Of a stretch of DNA of 64,000 nucleotides, positions 8,942 through 18,265 are shown in pieces. The notes under the pieces are model-generated. The model had not been told where the DNA came from, did no database searches, and saw only the letters and a list, made by a program, of their open reading frames with translations. Each line of letters begins with the position of its first letter. The first letter of the stretch is position 1. Position numbers and translations under genes: made by a program. Source of the DNA: Chitinophaga sp. E66 (GTDB taxonomy: Bacteria > Bacteroidota > Bacteroidia > Chitinophagales > Chitinophagaceae); the NCBI GenBank assembly GCA_019285755.1, contig CP079103.1, forward strand, positions 5,117,001 through 5,181,000. Direction: 5' to 3'.

Positions 8942-8949
8942 TAATTTTG
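8942..8949 (+). promoter_or_regulatory. -7 element of the phoU-like/pit operon
   Basis: TAATTTTG, an exact TAnnTTTG match 30 bases before the ATG at 8980. The phased TTA units at 8866-8909 lie 32 bases upstream, further than at the other sites, so Pho control of this operon is uncertain. Confidence 0.55.
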
Positions 8950-8979
8950 CGGCAAATTTTCAACTAACACAAACATTTT

Positions 8980-9630
8980 ATGGGAGGCTTTAATTCTATT
9001 GTGAAACTGTTCATGCCGAAAGACAGGGTGTTTTATTCGCTTTTCGAAGACGTAGCGGCAAACCTGACGGAGATGGGTAAAGTGCTGGTGGAACTGGTGG
9101 AAACCAAGGACCCTGCGGTTCGGAAAGACAAAGTGCACCTGATCGAGCGTTTGGAGCACAAGAACGATGACCTCACGCATCGCATTTTCGTAGAATTGGG
9201 TCAAAACTTCATTACGCCCTTCGACCGGGAAGATATTCACTACCTCGCCTCTACGCTGGACGACGTGGCCGATTACATCCACGGTTCCGCAAAGCGTATT
9301 GATATGTATAAAGTTGTGGAGATCAATGACGCCATCCGCAAGCTGGCCGATCTGATCAACCAGGGCGTACTGGAGCTGGCGCGTGCCATCCCCGAGCTGC
9401 GCAATATGAGCAATATGCGGGCAATTACGGACGCATGCGTAAAAATCAACAGCCTGGAGAACCATGCAGACGATATTTACGACCGTGCGATCGCGGATCT
9501 GTTTGAGCAGGAGAGCAATGCAGTAGAGCTGATTAAGATGCGCGAGATCTATCAGGCGCTGGAAATCGCTACCGACAAGTGCGAAGACTCCGCCAACGTG
9601 ATAGAAACCATCATCATTAAATACGCCTAG
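8980..9630 (+). CDS. PhoU-like protein of the DUF47 family
   Basis: Intact 216-residue all-helical protein (MGGFNSIVKLFMPKDRVFYS, then FEDVAANLTEMGKVL). Helical segments with spaced acidic residues (TLDDVADYIHGSAKRIDMY, SLENHADDIYDRAIADLF, TDKCEDSANVIETIIIKYA) match the DUF47/PhoU-like family. These proteins are usually encoded immediately before a low-affinity phosphate permease and regulate it. Here the Pit gene starts 19 bases after the stop, so the two form an operon. It is expected in the cytoplasm, bound to the permease. Confidence 0.9.
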   Translation: MGGFNSIVKLFMPKDRVFYSLFEDVAANLTEMGKVLVELVETKDPAVRKDKVHLIERLEHKNDDLTHRIFVELGQNFITPFDREDIHYLASTLDDVADYIHGSAKRIDMYKVVEINDAIRKLADLINQGVLELARAIPELRNMSNMRAITDACVKINSLENHADDIYDRAIADLFEQESNAVELIKMREIYQALEIATDKCEDSANVIETIIIKYA

Positions 9631-9649
9631 CCGCTAATCCTGACAGCTC

Positions 9650-10654
9650 ATGACATTTCTGGTAGTCATCATTATACTGGCATTCATATTCGATTATATC
9701 AACGGATTCCACGATGCGGCGAACTCAATCGCCACGATCGTGTCCACCAAAGTGCTGACGCCGTTCCAGGCGGTATTGTGGGCCGCGTTGTTCAACTTTG
9801 CGGCGTTTTTCGTTTCCAAATACATTTACGGTGAATTCAAGGTAGGTAATACCATCGCCAAGTCCGTTTTCGAGGAGTTCATTACTTTAAAAGTGATCTT
9901 CTCCGGGCTGGTAGCCGCTATTACCTGGAACCTGCTGACCTGGTGGTACGGTATCCCGTCCAGCTCCTCCCACACGCTGATCGGCGGGTTTATCGGGGCG
10001 GCGGTGGCCAACGCCCACGGGTCTTTGCCGTTATCAACTATTCCAAGGTATTGCCTACGGTATATTTTATCGTACTGGCGCCCTTTATCGGTATGGTGGT
10101 GGCCTTCATCATCACCGTGCTGATCGTGAACATCTCCAAACGGTCGAACCCCTACAAGGCGGAAAACTGGTTCAAGCGCCTGCAGCTGGTGTCTTCCGCC
10201 GCGTTCAGCCTTGGCCACGGTGGTAACGACGCGCAGAAGGTAATGGGTATCATCGCGGCCGCCATGGTGGCCCACGGCAGCATCGGCCACCTGAAAGACG
10301 TGCCCGACTGGGTACCATTCGCCTGCTTCACGGCCATAGGCCTGGGCACGCTGAGCGGTGGCTGGAAGATCGTAAAGACGATGGGTACCCGTATCACCAA
10401 AGTAACCCCGCTGGAAGGCGTGAGTGCAGAAACCGCGGGCGCCATCACCCTCTACATGACGGAGAGCCTGGGTATCCCTGTGAGCACCACCCATACCATT
10501 ACCGGTTCCATCATCGGCGTAGGGGCCACCAAACGCCTGTCGGCCGTGCGCTGGGGGTTACGGTGAACCTGCTCTGGGCCTGGATACTTACTATTCCCAT
10601 CAGTGCGGCCCTGGCCGCGGGGTTTTCTTCATCGTGAACCTCTTCATCAAGTAA
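9650..10654 (+). CDS. Inorganic phosphate permease, Pit family (two or more frame breaks)
   Basis: A membrane protein with the paired PHO4 signature. The N-terminal repeat has DYINGFHDAANSIATIVSTK and the C-terminal repeat has FSLGHGGNDAQKVMGIIAAA. PSSSSHTLIGG and PVSTTHTITGSIIG are the matching serine/threonine-histidine turns. The frame breaks near 10030 and again near 10560; after the second break the protein ends WILTIPISAALAAG followed by a last membrane segment and FIK. It imports metal-phosphate symport substrates at low affinity. It forms an operon with the PhoU-like gene upstream and ends at a strong terminator. Confidence 0.9.
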
Positions 10655-10674
10655 GTTTCAAACTACGCTTTATA

Positions 10675-10710
10675 GGAAAGCCGTCCCCATCGGGACGGCT
10701 TTCCCGTTTT
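10675..10710 (+). terminator. Rho-independent terminator after pit
   Basis: A 13-bp perfect stem (GGAAAGCCGTCCC and its complement) with a short loop, followed by CGTTTTT. It lies 20 bases after the pit stop. Confidence 0.9.
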
Positions 10711-10746
10711 TACCCCTTCATCCCAATTTCTAGCATCAACCGGCCA

Positions 10747-10852
10747 AGATTGTCTGATGATTGTCATATGACCTATCTATCACCTATCTATGTCCTATCT
10801 ATGACCTATCTATGTCCTATCCTAATAAAGGGATAGGACATAGATAGGTCAT
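10747..10852 (+). repeat. 11-bp phased tandem array ending in a perfect 22-bp hairpin
   Basis: Five units of consensus TGNCCTATCTA run without gaps from 10769 (tgacctatcta, tcacctatcta, tgtcctatcta, tgacctatcta, tgtcctatcct). Two further units in the same phase share GATTGTC (10747 and 10758). The last two units (10801-10822) are exactly complementary to 10831-10852, with an 8-base loop. The hairpin is thus two unit lengths long. Apart from this array and the pit terminator, the 368 bases between pit and rfbA hold only the rfbA promoter. Confidence 0.85.
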
Positions 10853-10988
10853 TGGTATATTATGGATAGTTGCAACGTATATCGCGGAACAACCCCGGTA
10901 TAAGGAAAGCCTAAGCAGGAATAACCTATCCCGGGATGATAATATTGGGTAAACGCACAAAATAATAGGGGAATCAAGATGGTTCGAC

Positions 10989-10996
10989 TATTTTTG
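10989..10996 (+). promoter_or_regulatory. -7 element of rfbA-galE
   Basis: TATTTTTG, an exact TAnnTTTG match 26 bases before the rfbA ATG. Confidence 0.6.
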
Positions 10997-11022
10997 TGCC
11001 TCCAAAAACCTGAATTCTAGCC

Positions 11023-11881
11023 ATGAAGGGAATTATCTGGCCGGGGCTCCGGAACCCGCCTCCACCCCATTACATACGCGATCAGCAAGCAGATCATGCC
11101 TGTTTATGATAAACCGATGATCTATTATCCCCTTTCCACCCTTATGCTGGCTGGAATAAGGGAAATTCTTATCATCAGTACGCCTCATGACCTTCCGGCC
11201 TTCCAGCGCCTCTTCGGTGACGGGAGCCAGTTTGGCCTCAGTCTTTCCTATGCCGAGCAACCCGAGCCCAACGGCCTGGCGCAGGCTTTTGTGATCGGGA
11301 AAGACTTTATCGGGAAAGATCCCGTGGCGCTGGTACTGGGAGATAATATCTTTTATGGCGCCGGCCTGGGTACTCAACTGGCCAACAACGTGCAGCCTCA
11401 GGGCGGTATCGTGTACGCTTACCAGGTATCTGACCCTGAACGCTATGGCGTGGTGGAGTTCGACAGCAATATGAAAGCCGTATCTATCGAAGAGAAGCCC
11501 GCGAAGCCCAAGTCCAATTTTGCCGTGCCAGGGCTTTACTTCTACGACAACGAAGTGGTAGACATTGCCGCCAACCTGCAACCCAGTCCGCGTGGAGAAT
11601 ATGAAATCACCGACGTCAATAAGGCATACCTGGAAAAGGGCCGCCTGCAGGTATCCATCCTTCCCCGTGGAACGGCCTGGCTCGATACCGGCACCTTCGA
11701 TTCCCTCATGCAGGCCTCACAGTTCGTGCAGGTCATAGAGCAACGTCAGGGGATTAAGATCGCCTGTATCGAAGAGATCGCCTGGCGGAAGGGTTTTATC
11801 AACGACGAACAGCTCCATAAACTCGCGCAACCGCTCGCCAAGAGCGGGTATGGCGCATATTTGATGAATCTGAATAAATAG
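11023..11881 (+). CDS. rfbA: Glucose-1-phosphate thymidylyltransferase (two missing bases at the start)
   Basis: Makes dTDP-glucose from dTTP and glucose-1-phosphate, the first step to dTDP-rhamnose. ATG at 11023 gives MKGII. Adding one C and one G in the short runs near 11037-11046 restores the nucleotidyltransferase loop LAGGSGTRLHP, joining the open frame ITYAISKQIMPVYDKPMIYY. The rest is intact: LVLGDNIFYGAGLG, SDPERYGVVEFD, EEKPAKPKSNFAVPGLYFYD, LDTGTFDSLMQAS. The corrected length of 286 residues is normal for RfbA. galE starts nine bases after the stop, forming a sugar-nucleotide operon. Confidence 0.9.
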
Positions 11882-11890
11882 TTACTCTGT

Positions 11891-12921
11891 ATGCAGAAAG
11901 TCCTTGTTACGGGCGGTTGCGGATACATCGGATCCCACACCATCGTAGATCTGATCAACAACGGGTTCGACGTGGTATCGGTCGACAGCAACATCCGCAG
12001 CTCCACTAAACTCCTGGAAGGTGTCGAGAAAATCACCGGCCGCAAGATCCACAATTACAAAGTGGACCTTTGCAACCTGGAAGACACGAACGCCGTGTTC
12101 CACGAAAACCGCGATATCGTAGGCGTTATCCATTTCGCGGCCCTCAAGAGCGTAGGCGAGTCCGTTAACGAGCCCCTGCTCTATTTCCAGAACAACCTCA
12201 CCTCGCTCATCAACGTACTGAAGTGCGTGCGCGAGTACAATATCCCCAACTTCGTTTTCTCTTCCTCTTGCTCCGTGTACGGCAATGCCACCGAGCTTCC
12301 CGTAACGGAAAATACTCCGCTGGGCGAAGCGCAAAGCCCTTATGCCCGCACCAAACAGATGGGCGAGCAAATGATCGAAGACTACGCCCGTGTGAACGCG
12401 ACCAACAGCATCCTGCTGCGCTACTTCAACCCCGTAGGCGCGCATCCCTCCGGCCTCATTGGGAACTGCCCATCGGCAAACCCGATAACCTGGTGCCCGT
12501 GATCACCCAGACCGCTATCGGCAAGATCCCGAAACTAACCGTTTTCGGCTCCAAATATGATACCCGCGACGGCTCCTGCATCCGCGATTATATTCATGTA
12601 ATGGACATTGCCAATGCACATACCAAAGCTCTGCAGTACCTCATCGAAAAACGCAACGGCAGCAACCTGGAAGTGTTCAACCTGGGAACCGGCAACGGCG
12701 TAACCGTACTGGAAGCCATCCAGGCGTTCGAGAAGGTTTCCGGCCAGAAACTGAACTATGAAATGGGCCCCGAGCGCCCTGGAGACGTGATCGCCATCTA
12801 TGCCAACAACACGAAGGCTAAAACAGCATTGGGATGGGATCCGCAACTCACCATCGAAGACTCGATGCGCACGGCCTGGCAGTGGGAAGTTGCGCTGCGC
12901 GACCGTGTTTTACAGAATTAA
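11891..12921 (+). CDS. galE: UDP-glucose 4-epimerase (one frame break)
   Basis: Interconverts UDP-glucose and UDP-galactose with bound NAD. The N-terminus MQKVLVTGGCGYIGSHTIVD is the Rossmann loop. The catalytic serine lies in SSSCSVYG and the YxxxK pair in YARTKQMGE. RYFNPVGAHPSGLIG is followed by one missing base near 12463, after which PDNLVPVITQTAIGK and RDGSCIRDYIHVMDIA continue in the other frame. With one base added the length is 343 residues, usual for the family. It is co-transcribed with rfbA. Confidence 0.92.
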
Positions 12922-12935
12922 TCTATTTTATTTTC

Positions 12936-12943
12936 TAGTTTTG
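12936..12943 (+). promoter_or_regulatory. -7 element of the transketolase-half gene
   Basis: TAGTTTTG, an exact TAnnTTTG match 20 bases before the ATG at 12964. Confidence 0.55.
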
Positions 12944-12963
12944 CGACACAAATTTCTGGCATT

Positions 12964-13970
12964 ATGGTAAAAGACATACAAGTACTGAACGAGAAGGAGA
13001 CCCGCGGCGGATTCGGCGAGGGCATCCTCGAAGCAGGCAGAAGGAACCCCAATGTGGTGGCCCTCACGGCAGACCTGGCCGGTTCCCTCAAACTGCAGGC
13101 GTTTATCAAGGAATTCCCGGACCGCTTCGTTCAATGCGGTATCGCGGAAGCCAATATGATCGGCGTAGCTGCCGGGATGACCATCGGCGGCAAAATCCCC
13201 TACACTACCACTTTTGCCAACTTCTCCACCGGTCGCGTCTATGACCAGATCCGCCAGTCGGTAGCCTATTCCGGCAAAAACGTGAAGATCTGCGCATCCC
13301 ACGCCGGCCTTACCCTCGGCGAAGACGGCGCCACCCACCAGATACTCGAAGATATCGGGATGATGAAAATGGTGCCGGGAATGACCGTTATCGTACCGTG
13401 CGACTTTAACCAGACCAAAGCGGCCACCATCGCCATCGCTGACTACGAAGGCCCTGTGTACCTCCGCTTCGGCCGCCCGAAATGGCCAAACTTTACCGCT
13501 GAGGACCAGGATTTCCAGATCGGAAAAGCCCAGATACTCAACGAAGGCACCGATATTACCCTCTTTGCCTGTGGCCACCTCGTATGGAAATGCGTGGAAG
13601 CCGGCCGCATCCTCGAAGAGAAAGGCTATAGCGTGGAACTGATCAACATCCACACCATCAAGCCGCTCGACGAAGCCGCCGTGATCAAATCCATCACCAA
13701 AACCGGCTGCGCCGTTACCGCCGAAGAACATAACGTGCTCGGTGGCCTGGAGATTCCATCGCCCAGGTAGCAGCCCGCCATAACCCCATTCCCATCGAAT
13801 ATATCGGTACCAACGATACCTTCGGGGAAAGCGGCGCACCGAAAGACCTCCTGAAGAAATACGGCCTGGATACACCCCAGATCGTAGCTGCAGCTGAAAA
13901 AGCCATCGCCCGTAAAAAGGCTAAAATTCATAGCGTCGTTAAACCTTCGCAGGAAAAAACCATCTTATAG
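12964..13970 (+). CDS. Transketolase, C-terminal subunit (one frame break)
   Basis: The pyrimidine-binding and C-terminal half of a split transketolase. MVKDIQVLNEKETRGGFGEG opens the domain, GIAEANMIGVAAGM carries the glutamate that contacts thiamine diphosphate, and ASHAGLTLGEDGATHQ is the conserved substrate loop. One base is missing near 13752; restoring it gives LGDSIAQVAARHNPIPIEYI and the C-terminal KDLLKKYGLD segment. The corrected length is about 335 residues. The partner that binds the diphosphate end is not adjacent, so it must be encoded elsewhere. It has its own promoter and terminator. Confidence 0.88.
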
Positions 13971-13985
13971 GTGGTTTTTTCTGTT
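13950..13985 (+). terminator. Terminator overlapping the transketolase stop codon
   Basis: AAAAAACCATC pairs with GGTGGTTTTTT around the TAG stop, followed by CTGTTTTT. Confidence 0.75.
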
Positions 13986-14079
13986 TTTACAGCAAACCCG
14001 AACCGCGGATTATGGTTATATTAGGTGAATAAACCGCCCTTCTCCAACGGTTTCCGTTCATTTCACTGTACAACCGCCT

Positions 14080-14630
14080 ATGGCTGTAACGCAAGAAGAT
14101 AAGGAATTACTGGCGCTATTCGGACATCCGGACACCCGGGAGAAAGGATTTACCCTCATTGTCAGAAAGTATCAGGAAAGGCTCTACTGGCACATCCGCC
14201 GCCTCGTCATCGACCATGACGACGCTAACGACGTGCTCCAGAACGTGTTCATCAAAGTCTGGAAAAATCTGGAAAACTTCCGGGAAGACGCCCGGCTGTT
14301 CACCTGGCTGTATAAGATCGCTACTAACGAGTCCCTCACCTTCCTGGACAGCCTCAAACGAAAGGCCGCTATTTCGCTCTCAGACGTGGAGTCTGGCCTC
14401 AGCAATAAATTACAGGCAGATCCCAATTATGATCCGGCAAAGATCGAGTGGAAATTGCAAAACGCCATCCTGGCCCTGCCAGAAAAGCAACGCACCGTGT
14501 TCAGTCTCCGGTATTACGATGAAATGCCATACGAAGAGATGAGCCGGGTACTGGATACCTCGGAAGGCGCCCTGAAGGCTTCATACCATCATGCGGTGAA
14601 AAAGTAGAAGAATTCTTAAAAAATAATTGA
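14080..14630 (+). CDS. RNA polymerase sigma factor, ECF family (one missing A at the end)
   Basis: Region 2 reads LYWHIRRLVIDHDDANDVLQ then NVFIKVWKNLENF, with the acidic core-binding helix DANDVLQNVF. Region 4 reads LPEKQRTVFSLRYYDEMPYE then EMSRVLDTSEGALKASYHHA. The apparent stop in GTGAAAAAGTAG is removed by adding one A, which gives VKKVEEFLKNN and a stop at 14630. This is the family's usual ending and 183 residues in total. It directs transcription of a stress or envelope regulon. The next gene starts 39 bases downstream. Confidence 0.9.
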
Positions 14631-14669
14631 CAGTTAAACCATTGGCTGTTACTATGGTCTCAAATATAT

Positions 14670-15294
14670 ATGTCGAACAAAGGAAAAGATATCGTCGATG
14701 AACTGAAACAGGTTGCGCCGGATATGCCCGGGACAGGCGGCATGCCCCATTCGACCTGCCGAACGATTACTTTGAGAAGTTCCCCGCCGCCCTGCTAAAC
14801 AGGCTGCGGCATATGGATATGGAAGACGACGTTTCCGAAGAGCTGGAGCTGATCGCTCCCCTCCTCGCGTCGGTTCCCGAAAAGGCATGCCCTTCCATAC
14901 GCCACACGGCTACTTCGAAGGCCTCGACCGCGAACTGATCCAGAACAGCGGTAATGAGCCCGTTACCAAAGTGATCCCCATCGGCAGGAAGCTGCGCCTG
15001 TTTAAACGCTGCCTGGCCGCCGCGGCCATCGCCGGCGTCATCGTAGTATCCGCCATCTGGGGCGCGAAACAATGGTCCGGCAACTCCATCGACCGGCAAA
15101 TGGCCCAGATCACCGACCAGGAAATCGTAGATTTCCTGCAGTATCGTTCGGATGATTTCGATGACGACAATATCTTTGCCAACGTATCACTCGAAGAAGG
15201 CATGCCTTCCGTGCTGCCCGAAGACCTTAGTAACGAAGAAATTGATATCATGCTGGAAGACAACCTCTTCCAGCAGACACAATTAAATAATTGA
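14670..15294 (+). CDS. Membrane protein of the ECF sigma operon, possible anti-sigma factor
   Basis: ATG at 14670 gives MSNKGKDIVDELKQVAPDMP. Two single-base breaks (near 14745 and 14880) interrupt an otherwise continuous 208-residue protein. It has two similar motifs, PNDYFEKFP and PHGYFEGLD, then a basic stretch, a single membrane segment (CLAAAAIAGVIVVSAIWGA), and an acidic extracytoplasmic part (DFDDDNIF, LSNEEIDIMLEDN). One membrane segment after a cytoplasmic N-terminus, plus position directly after a sigma gene, suggests an anti-sigma role. No zinc-binding anti-sigma motif is visible, so that is inference. Confidence 0.6.
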
Positions 15295-15301
15295 TAACCA
15301 G

Positions 15302-15808
15302 ATGAAACGAATCAACTTGATTGGGATATTGTTCGGATTCATCAGCATATGCATGCTGCCGGCCATTGCCGTGCCCGCGCAGGACACGCCGCAGGAATCG
15401 CCGGAAGAAAAGGTGAAATCCCTCGAGATCCTCTATATCTCCCGTGAACTCGACCTTACCCCAGAAGAGGCCCAAAAGTTCTGGCCGGTATACAAGAAAT
15501 ACTCGGAAGAAGTCAACGTGCTCATCGCCGAACGCCGTAAGAAATCCAGGGAACTGAAAACGCAGCCGCGCACAGACAAGTTGGCCAATGAGGCGCTCGA
15601 CAAAGAACTGGGCTACGAAAAGCGCATGCTGGATATCAAAACAAAATATAAAGAGGAATTCCTCAAAGTACTGCCGGCTAAAAAGGTATCCAACCTGTAC
15701 CGCGCGGAAAGGGAATTCCGGTCCATGATGATCCGGCAGCTCAAGGAGCGCCGGGAAAACCGGGCGCTCAACGGCCCGCAAGGCAAAGGCAATAAACACC
15801 GTCCATAA
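15302..15808 (+). CDS. Periplasmic helical protein (CpxP/Spy-like)
   Basis: Intact 168-residue protein starting eight bases after the previous stop. A signal peptide (INLIGILFGFISICMLPAIA) is followed by a highly charged helical body. LDLTPEEAQKFWPVYKKYSE resembles the LTxxQ element of Spy/CpxP-type proteins, and the C-terminus is basic (QLKERRENRALNGPQGKG). Proteins of this sort are common as the last gene of Bacteroidota ECF operons. A periplasmic chaperone or envelope-stress sensor role is inferred. Confidence 0.7.
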   Translation: MKRINLIGILFGFISICMLPAIAVPAQDTPQESPEEKVKSLEILYISRELDLTPEEAQKFWPVYKKYSEEVNVLIAERRKKSRELKTQPRTDKLANEALDKELGYEKRMLDIKTKYKEEFLKVLPAKKVSNLYRAEREFRSMMIRQLKERRENRALNGPQGKGNKHRP

Positions 15809-15839
15809 AAAGCCCCGGCATAACGCCGGGGCTTTTTCT
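15807..15839. terminator. Bidirectional terminator between convergent genes
   Basis: AAAAAGCCCCGGC and its exact complement with a five-base loop, with T runs on both strands. It closes the ECF operon on the plus strand and the SnoaL-like gene on the minus strand. Confidence 0.9.
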
Positions 15840-16184
15840 TTATTGTTCCTTGTAATGGGCTCTCACTTCCTTCACTTTACCGTCTGGCCCCAGCACCATC
15901 ATCTCGGCAGAAAGCCGGTTGTTGATGCTCTTGTAATAAAGGACCATGGAGTCTACGCCTTCCAGCACATGATACAGATCGAAGTGCAGGTCCGGAAAAG
16001 CGGTCAGTCCTTTTTCAAAATAAGCGCGTAATGCTGCTTTGCCCGAGATACGGCCCGAGGGGTCGTTGTTTAGTCGTTGGATAATGGGCGAATAAAAGAT
16101 GATGTCGTCGGCATAGTGTTCCATGATGGCGTCGAGGTCGTGGTCATTCCACGCCTTTACCCAGGCTTCGGCTAAATGGTTCAT
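15840..16184 (-). CDS. SnoaL/NTF2-like protein
   Basis: Intact 114-residue protein. MNHLAEAWVKAWNDHDLDAI followed by EHYADDIIFYSP is the typical opening of the SnoaL-like NTF2 fold (helix, then strand with the DxD turn). GKAALRAYFEKGLTAFPDLH continues it. The fold is a cone-shaped pocket found in small isomerases and many proteins of unknown ligand; nothing here fixes the reaction. Its ATG overlaps the stop of the MBL-fold gene (ATGA), so the two are coupled. Confidence 0.75.
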   Translation of the reverse strand: MNHLAEAWVKAWNDHDLDAIMEHYADDIIFYSPIIQRLNNDPSGRISGKAALRAYFEKGLTAFPDLHFDLYHVLEGVDSMVLYYKSINNRLSAEMMVLGPDGKVKEVRAHYKEQ

Positions 16185-16930
16185 ACTTGGAATTTTGCTG
16201 TGGGTTGTTTGGTATCGTGATAAAACAAAAACGTCCAGTCTTCTGCTTTGCCCCGTTCCATGTATTCCTGCCGCAGCTCGCTTGCACGCTTCCCGTCATA
16301 ATCGTATTTCGCCACAAAGCGGCTCTTCATCTGGGAGATCTGGGGCGCTTCGTCTCCTCCGAAAAAGACTTTATCCTCCCCGTCATCGATGAGAAATACC
16401 TGGTGGTAAGGGCAATGCCCGCCGGACCATTCGTAATGAATGTATCCGTCGATGTTGCCCTTGCCTTCCGTGAACACCACGTTATCGCGCTGGGCAAGCA
16501 GGTCAAAATCTTCTTTATGGTAGGATTTGCCATCGTTCGCGAAGGCGTAATCCAGTTCGGGTTTAGACACGTAATAAGTAGCATGGGGAAGCTAAGGCTC
16601 CGCTCACCTGTCACGGGATCGGTGGAAATAACGCCGCCGGAGTGATCTTTATGGAGGTGGCTCATAAGCACCTTGGTCACTTCCATGGGATTGATACCAT
16701 TATCGATGAGGTTCTGGTGCAACTGGAGGATGCCATCGGCATTGCGGAATCCAGGCCGGTATCCATCAGCAGGATATCCCGGTCCGTGATGACGAGAAAG
16801 GGCTGGATTTCCACGAGCAGGAGCCCGCGGGGCGGTCTTTGAGTTGGTCCTTACGGTCGTCGAAGGGTACGAATTGTTTGGTTCCGTCTACGGTGAAGCT
16901 TCCTTCCGAAAGCGGGATGATGCGTGCCAT
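16181..16930 (-). CDS. MBL-fold metallohydrolase (frame breaks)
   Basis: ATG at 16930 gives MARIIPLSEGSFTVDGTKQF. Three single-base breaks lie near 16830, 16760 and 16590. The metal-binding motif HLHKDHSGG is clear. Further metal ligands are likely in SGGHCPYHQVFLIDDG and in FYHDTKQP. The corrected length is about 250 residues. The fold hydrolyses esters, lactones or thioesters depending on subfamily, and no subfamily marker was recognised. It sits 24 bases after rodA in the same direction and is coupled to the SnoaL-like gene. Confidence 0.8.
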
Positions 16931-16954
16931 TACGCAAATGTAACGAATCGCGAC

Positions 16955-18239
16955 CTAACGCAATACCATCTGACGGTCCGCATCCAGCCGCAGCATAATG
17001 AAGATGAGCATGGTAAACGTCATCAGCGAAGATCCGCCGTAAGACACCAGGGGCAAGGGAATCCCGATCACCGGCGCCAGACCGATGGTCATCATGATGT
17101 TGATGGCCAGGTGGAAAAAGATGATGGAAGCCACGCTATATGCATAAACGCGACTGAAAGTACTTCGCTGTCGCTCAGCTATGAAGATGATCCGTAAAAG
17201 CAGGGATACGTAAATCCCGGGAACAAGATGCTACCAACGAAGCCAAAGTCTTCCCCGATGGTGCAGAAAATAAAGTCGGTGGATTGCTCCGGAACGAAGT
17301 CGAACCGGGTCTGTGTGCCTTTGAGGTACCCTTTGCCCCAGAAACCTCCCGAGCCGATGGCAATCATGGACTGACGGGTATTGTATGTGGCTTTGGGGTC
17401 ATTTTCCTGTCCCAGCATTACGTAAATACGGCGCACCTGGTAATCCTTCAGTACATTGGTGAACACGAAGGGTACCACGTACATCACGAAGGAAGAGCAG
17501 AAGGCCCAGATGCCTATAATTAGCGCGAGGCGCGATTTATTACGGCGTATCTGGAGCCGGTTGAAGTAAACGACGAGCGCCGTCACGCCGGTAAAGATGT
17601 ATAGCAGAATGAATTTATCCACCAGCAGGGCGCTTAACACGAGCACGATACCCGAGAATGCGATTACGAGCAATACGCCGGGCAGCCCTTCTCGGTACAT
17701 GACGAGGAAGAAAGCCAGGTATACCAGCGCCAGGCCGGTTTCGTCCTGCAGAATAATAATGCCCAGGGAAGCATCACCATGCCCACGGCTATGAGGCGCG
17801 ACCGGAGCTTGGTAAAGTCCGTCTCCATGGCCGATATGTATTTCCCTAAAGCCAGGGCGGTACATAGCTTGGTGAATTCCGCCGGCTGGAAGCGGAAACC
17901 GCCCAGTTCGAGCCATGAGTTCGAGCCTTTAACGCCTGTACCGATGGCGAGAACCAGCAGTAGCAGCAGGATACCGAATGCGTAGAAAAGGTTGGCGGTG
18001 GCGGTGAAGAATTTACTGTCGGTCAACCAGATACCCGTTGCCAATACGATAGACACGCCGAACCACAAGACCTGCCTGGCCCAGTTTTTATTCTGGGCAA
18101 GAAGGTTCTGGATCACCTGGTCGCCTTCGCGGTATTCGGCGGCGAATATCGCCAGGAAGCCGATAAATACCAGCGCGAGGTACATCCCGAGAACGGGCCA
18201 GTCGATGCCTGCGGTTAGTTTCGCTTGTGAGCGGTTCAT
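16955..18239 (-). CDS. rodA: Rod shape-determining protein RodA (frame breaks)
   Basis: SEDS-family glycan polymerase of the elongasome, with about ten membrane segments. ATG at 18239 gives MNRSQAKLTAGIDWPVLGMY. Signature parts are GSNSWLELGGFRFQPAEFTK, the MIAIGSGGFWGKGYLKGTQ loop, and PLPLVSYGGSSLMTF near the C-terminus. The frame breaks near 17765 and 17210; with two bases added the length is 428 residues. It works with the penicillin-binding protein encoded just upstream and closes the mre cluster. Confidence 0.93.
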
Positions 18240-18265
18240 GTTGTCTGCTTGCGCGTTTTATAGTA

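Noticed and set aside
8866..8949. Pho control of the PhoU-like/Pit operon through the phased units
   Set aside because: The gap between the units and the plus-strand -7 element is 32 bp instead of 9, and the unit orientation is opposite to that needed. Kept only as a candidate for the divergent gene.
10747..10852. Array units as part of a coding repeat
   Set aside because: Eleven is not a multiple of three, no open frame crosses the array, and it lies after a terminator.
12928..13875. 315-codon open frame on the minus strand over the transketolase half
   Set aside because: Antisense to a well-conserved enzyme; the translation has no family features.
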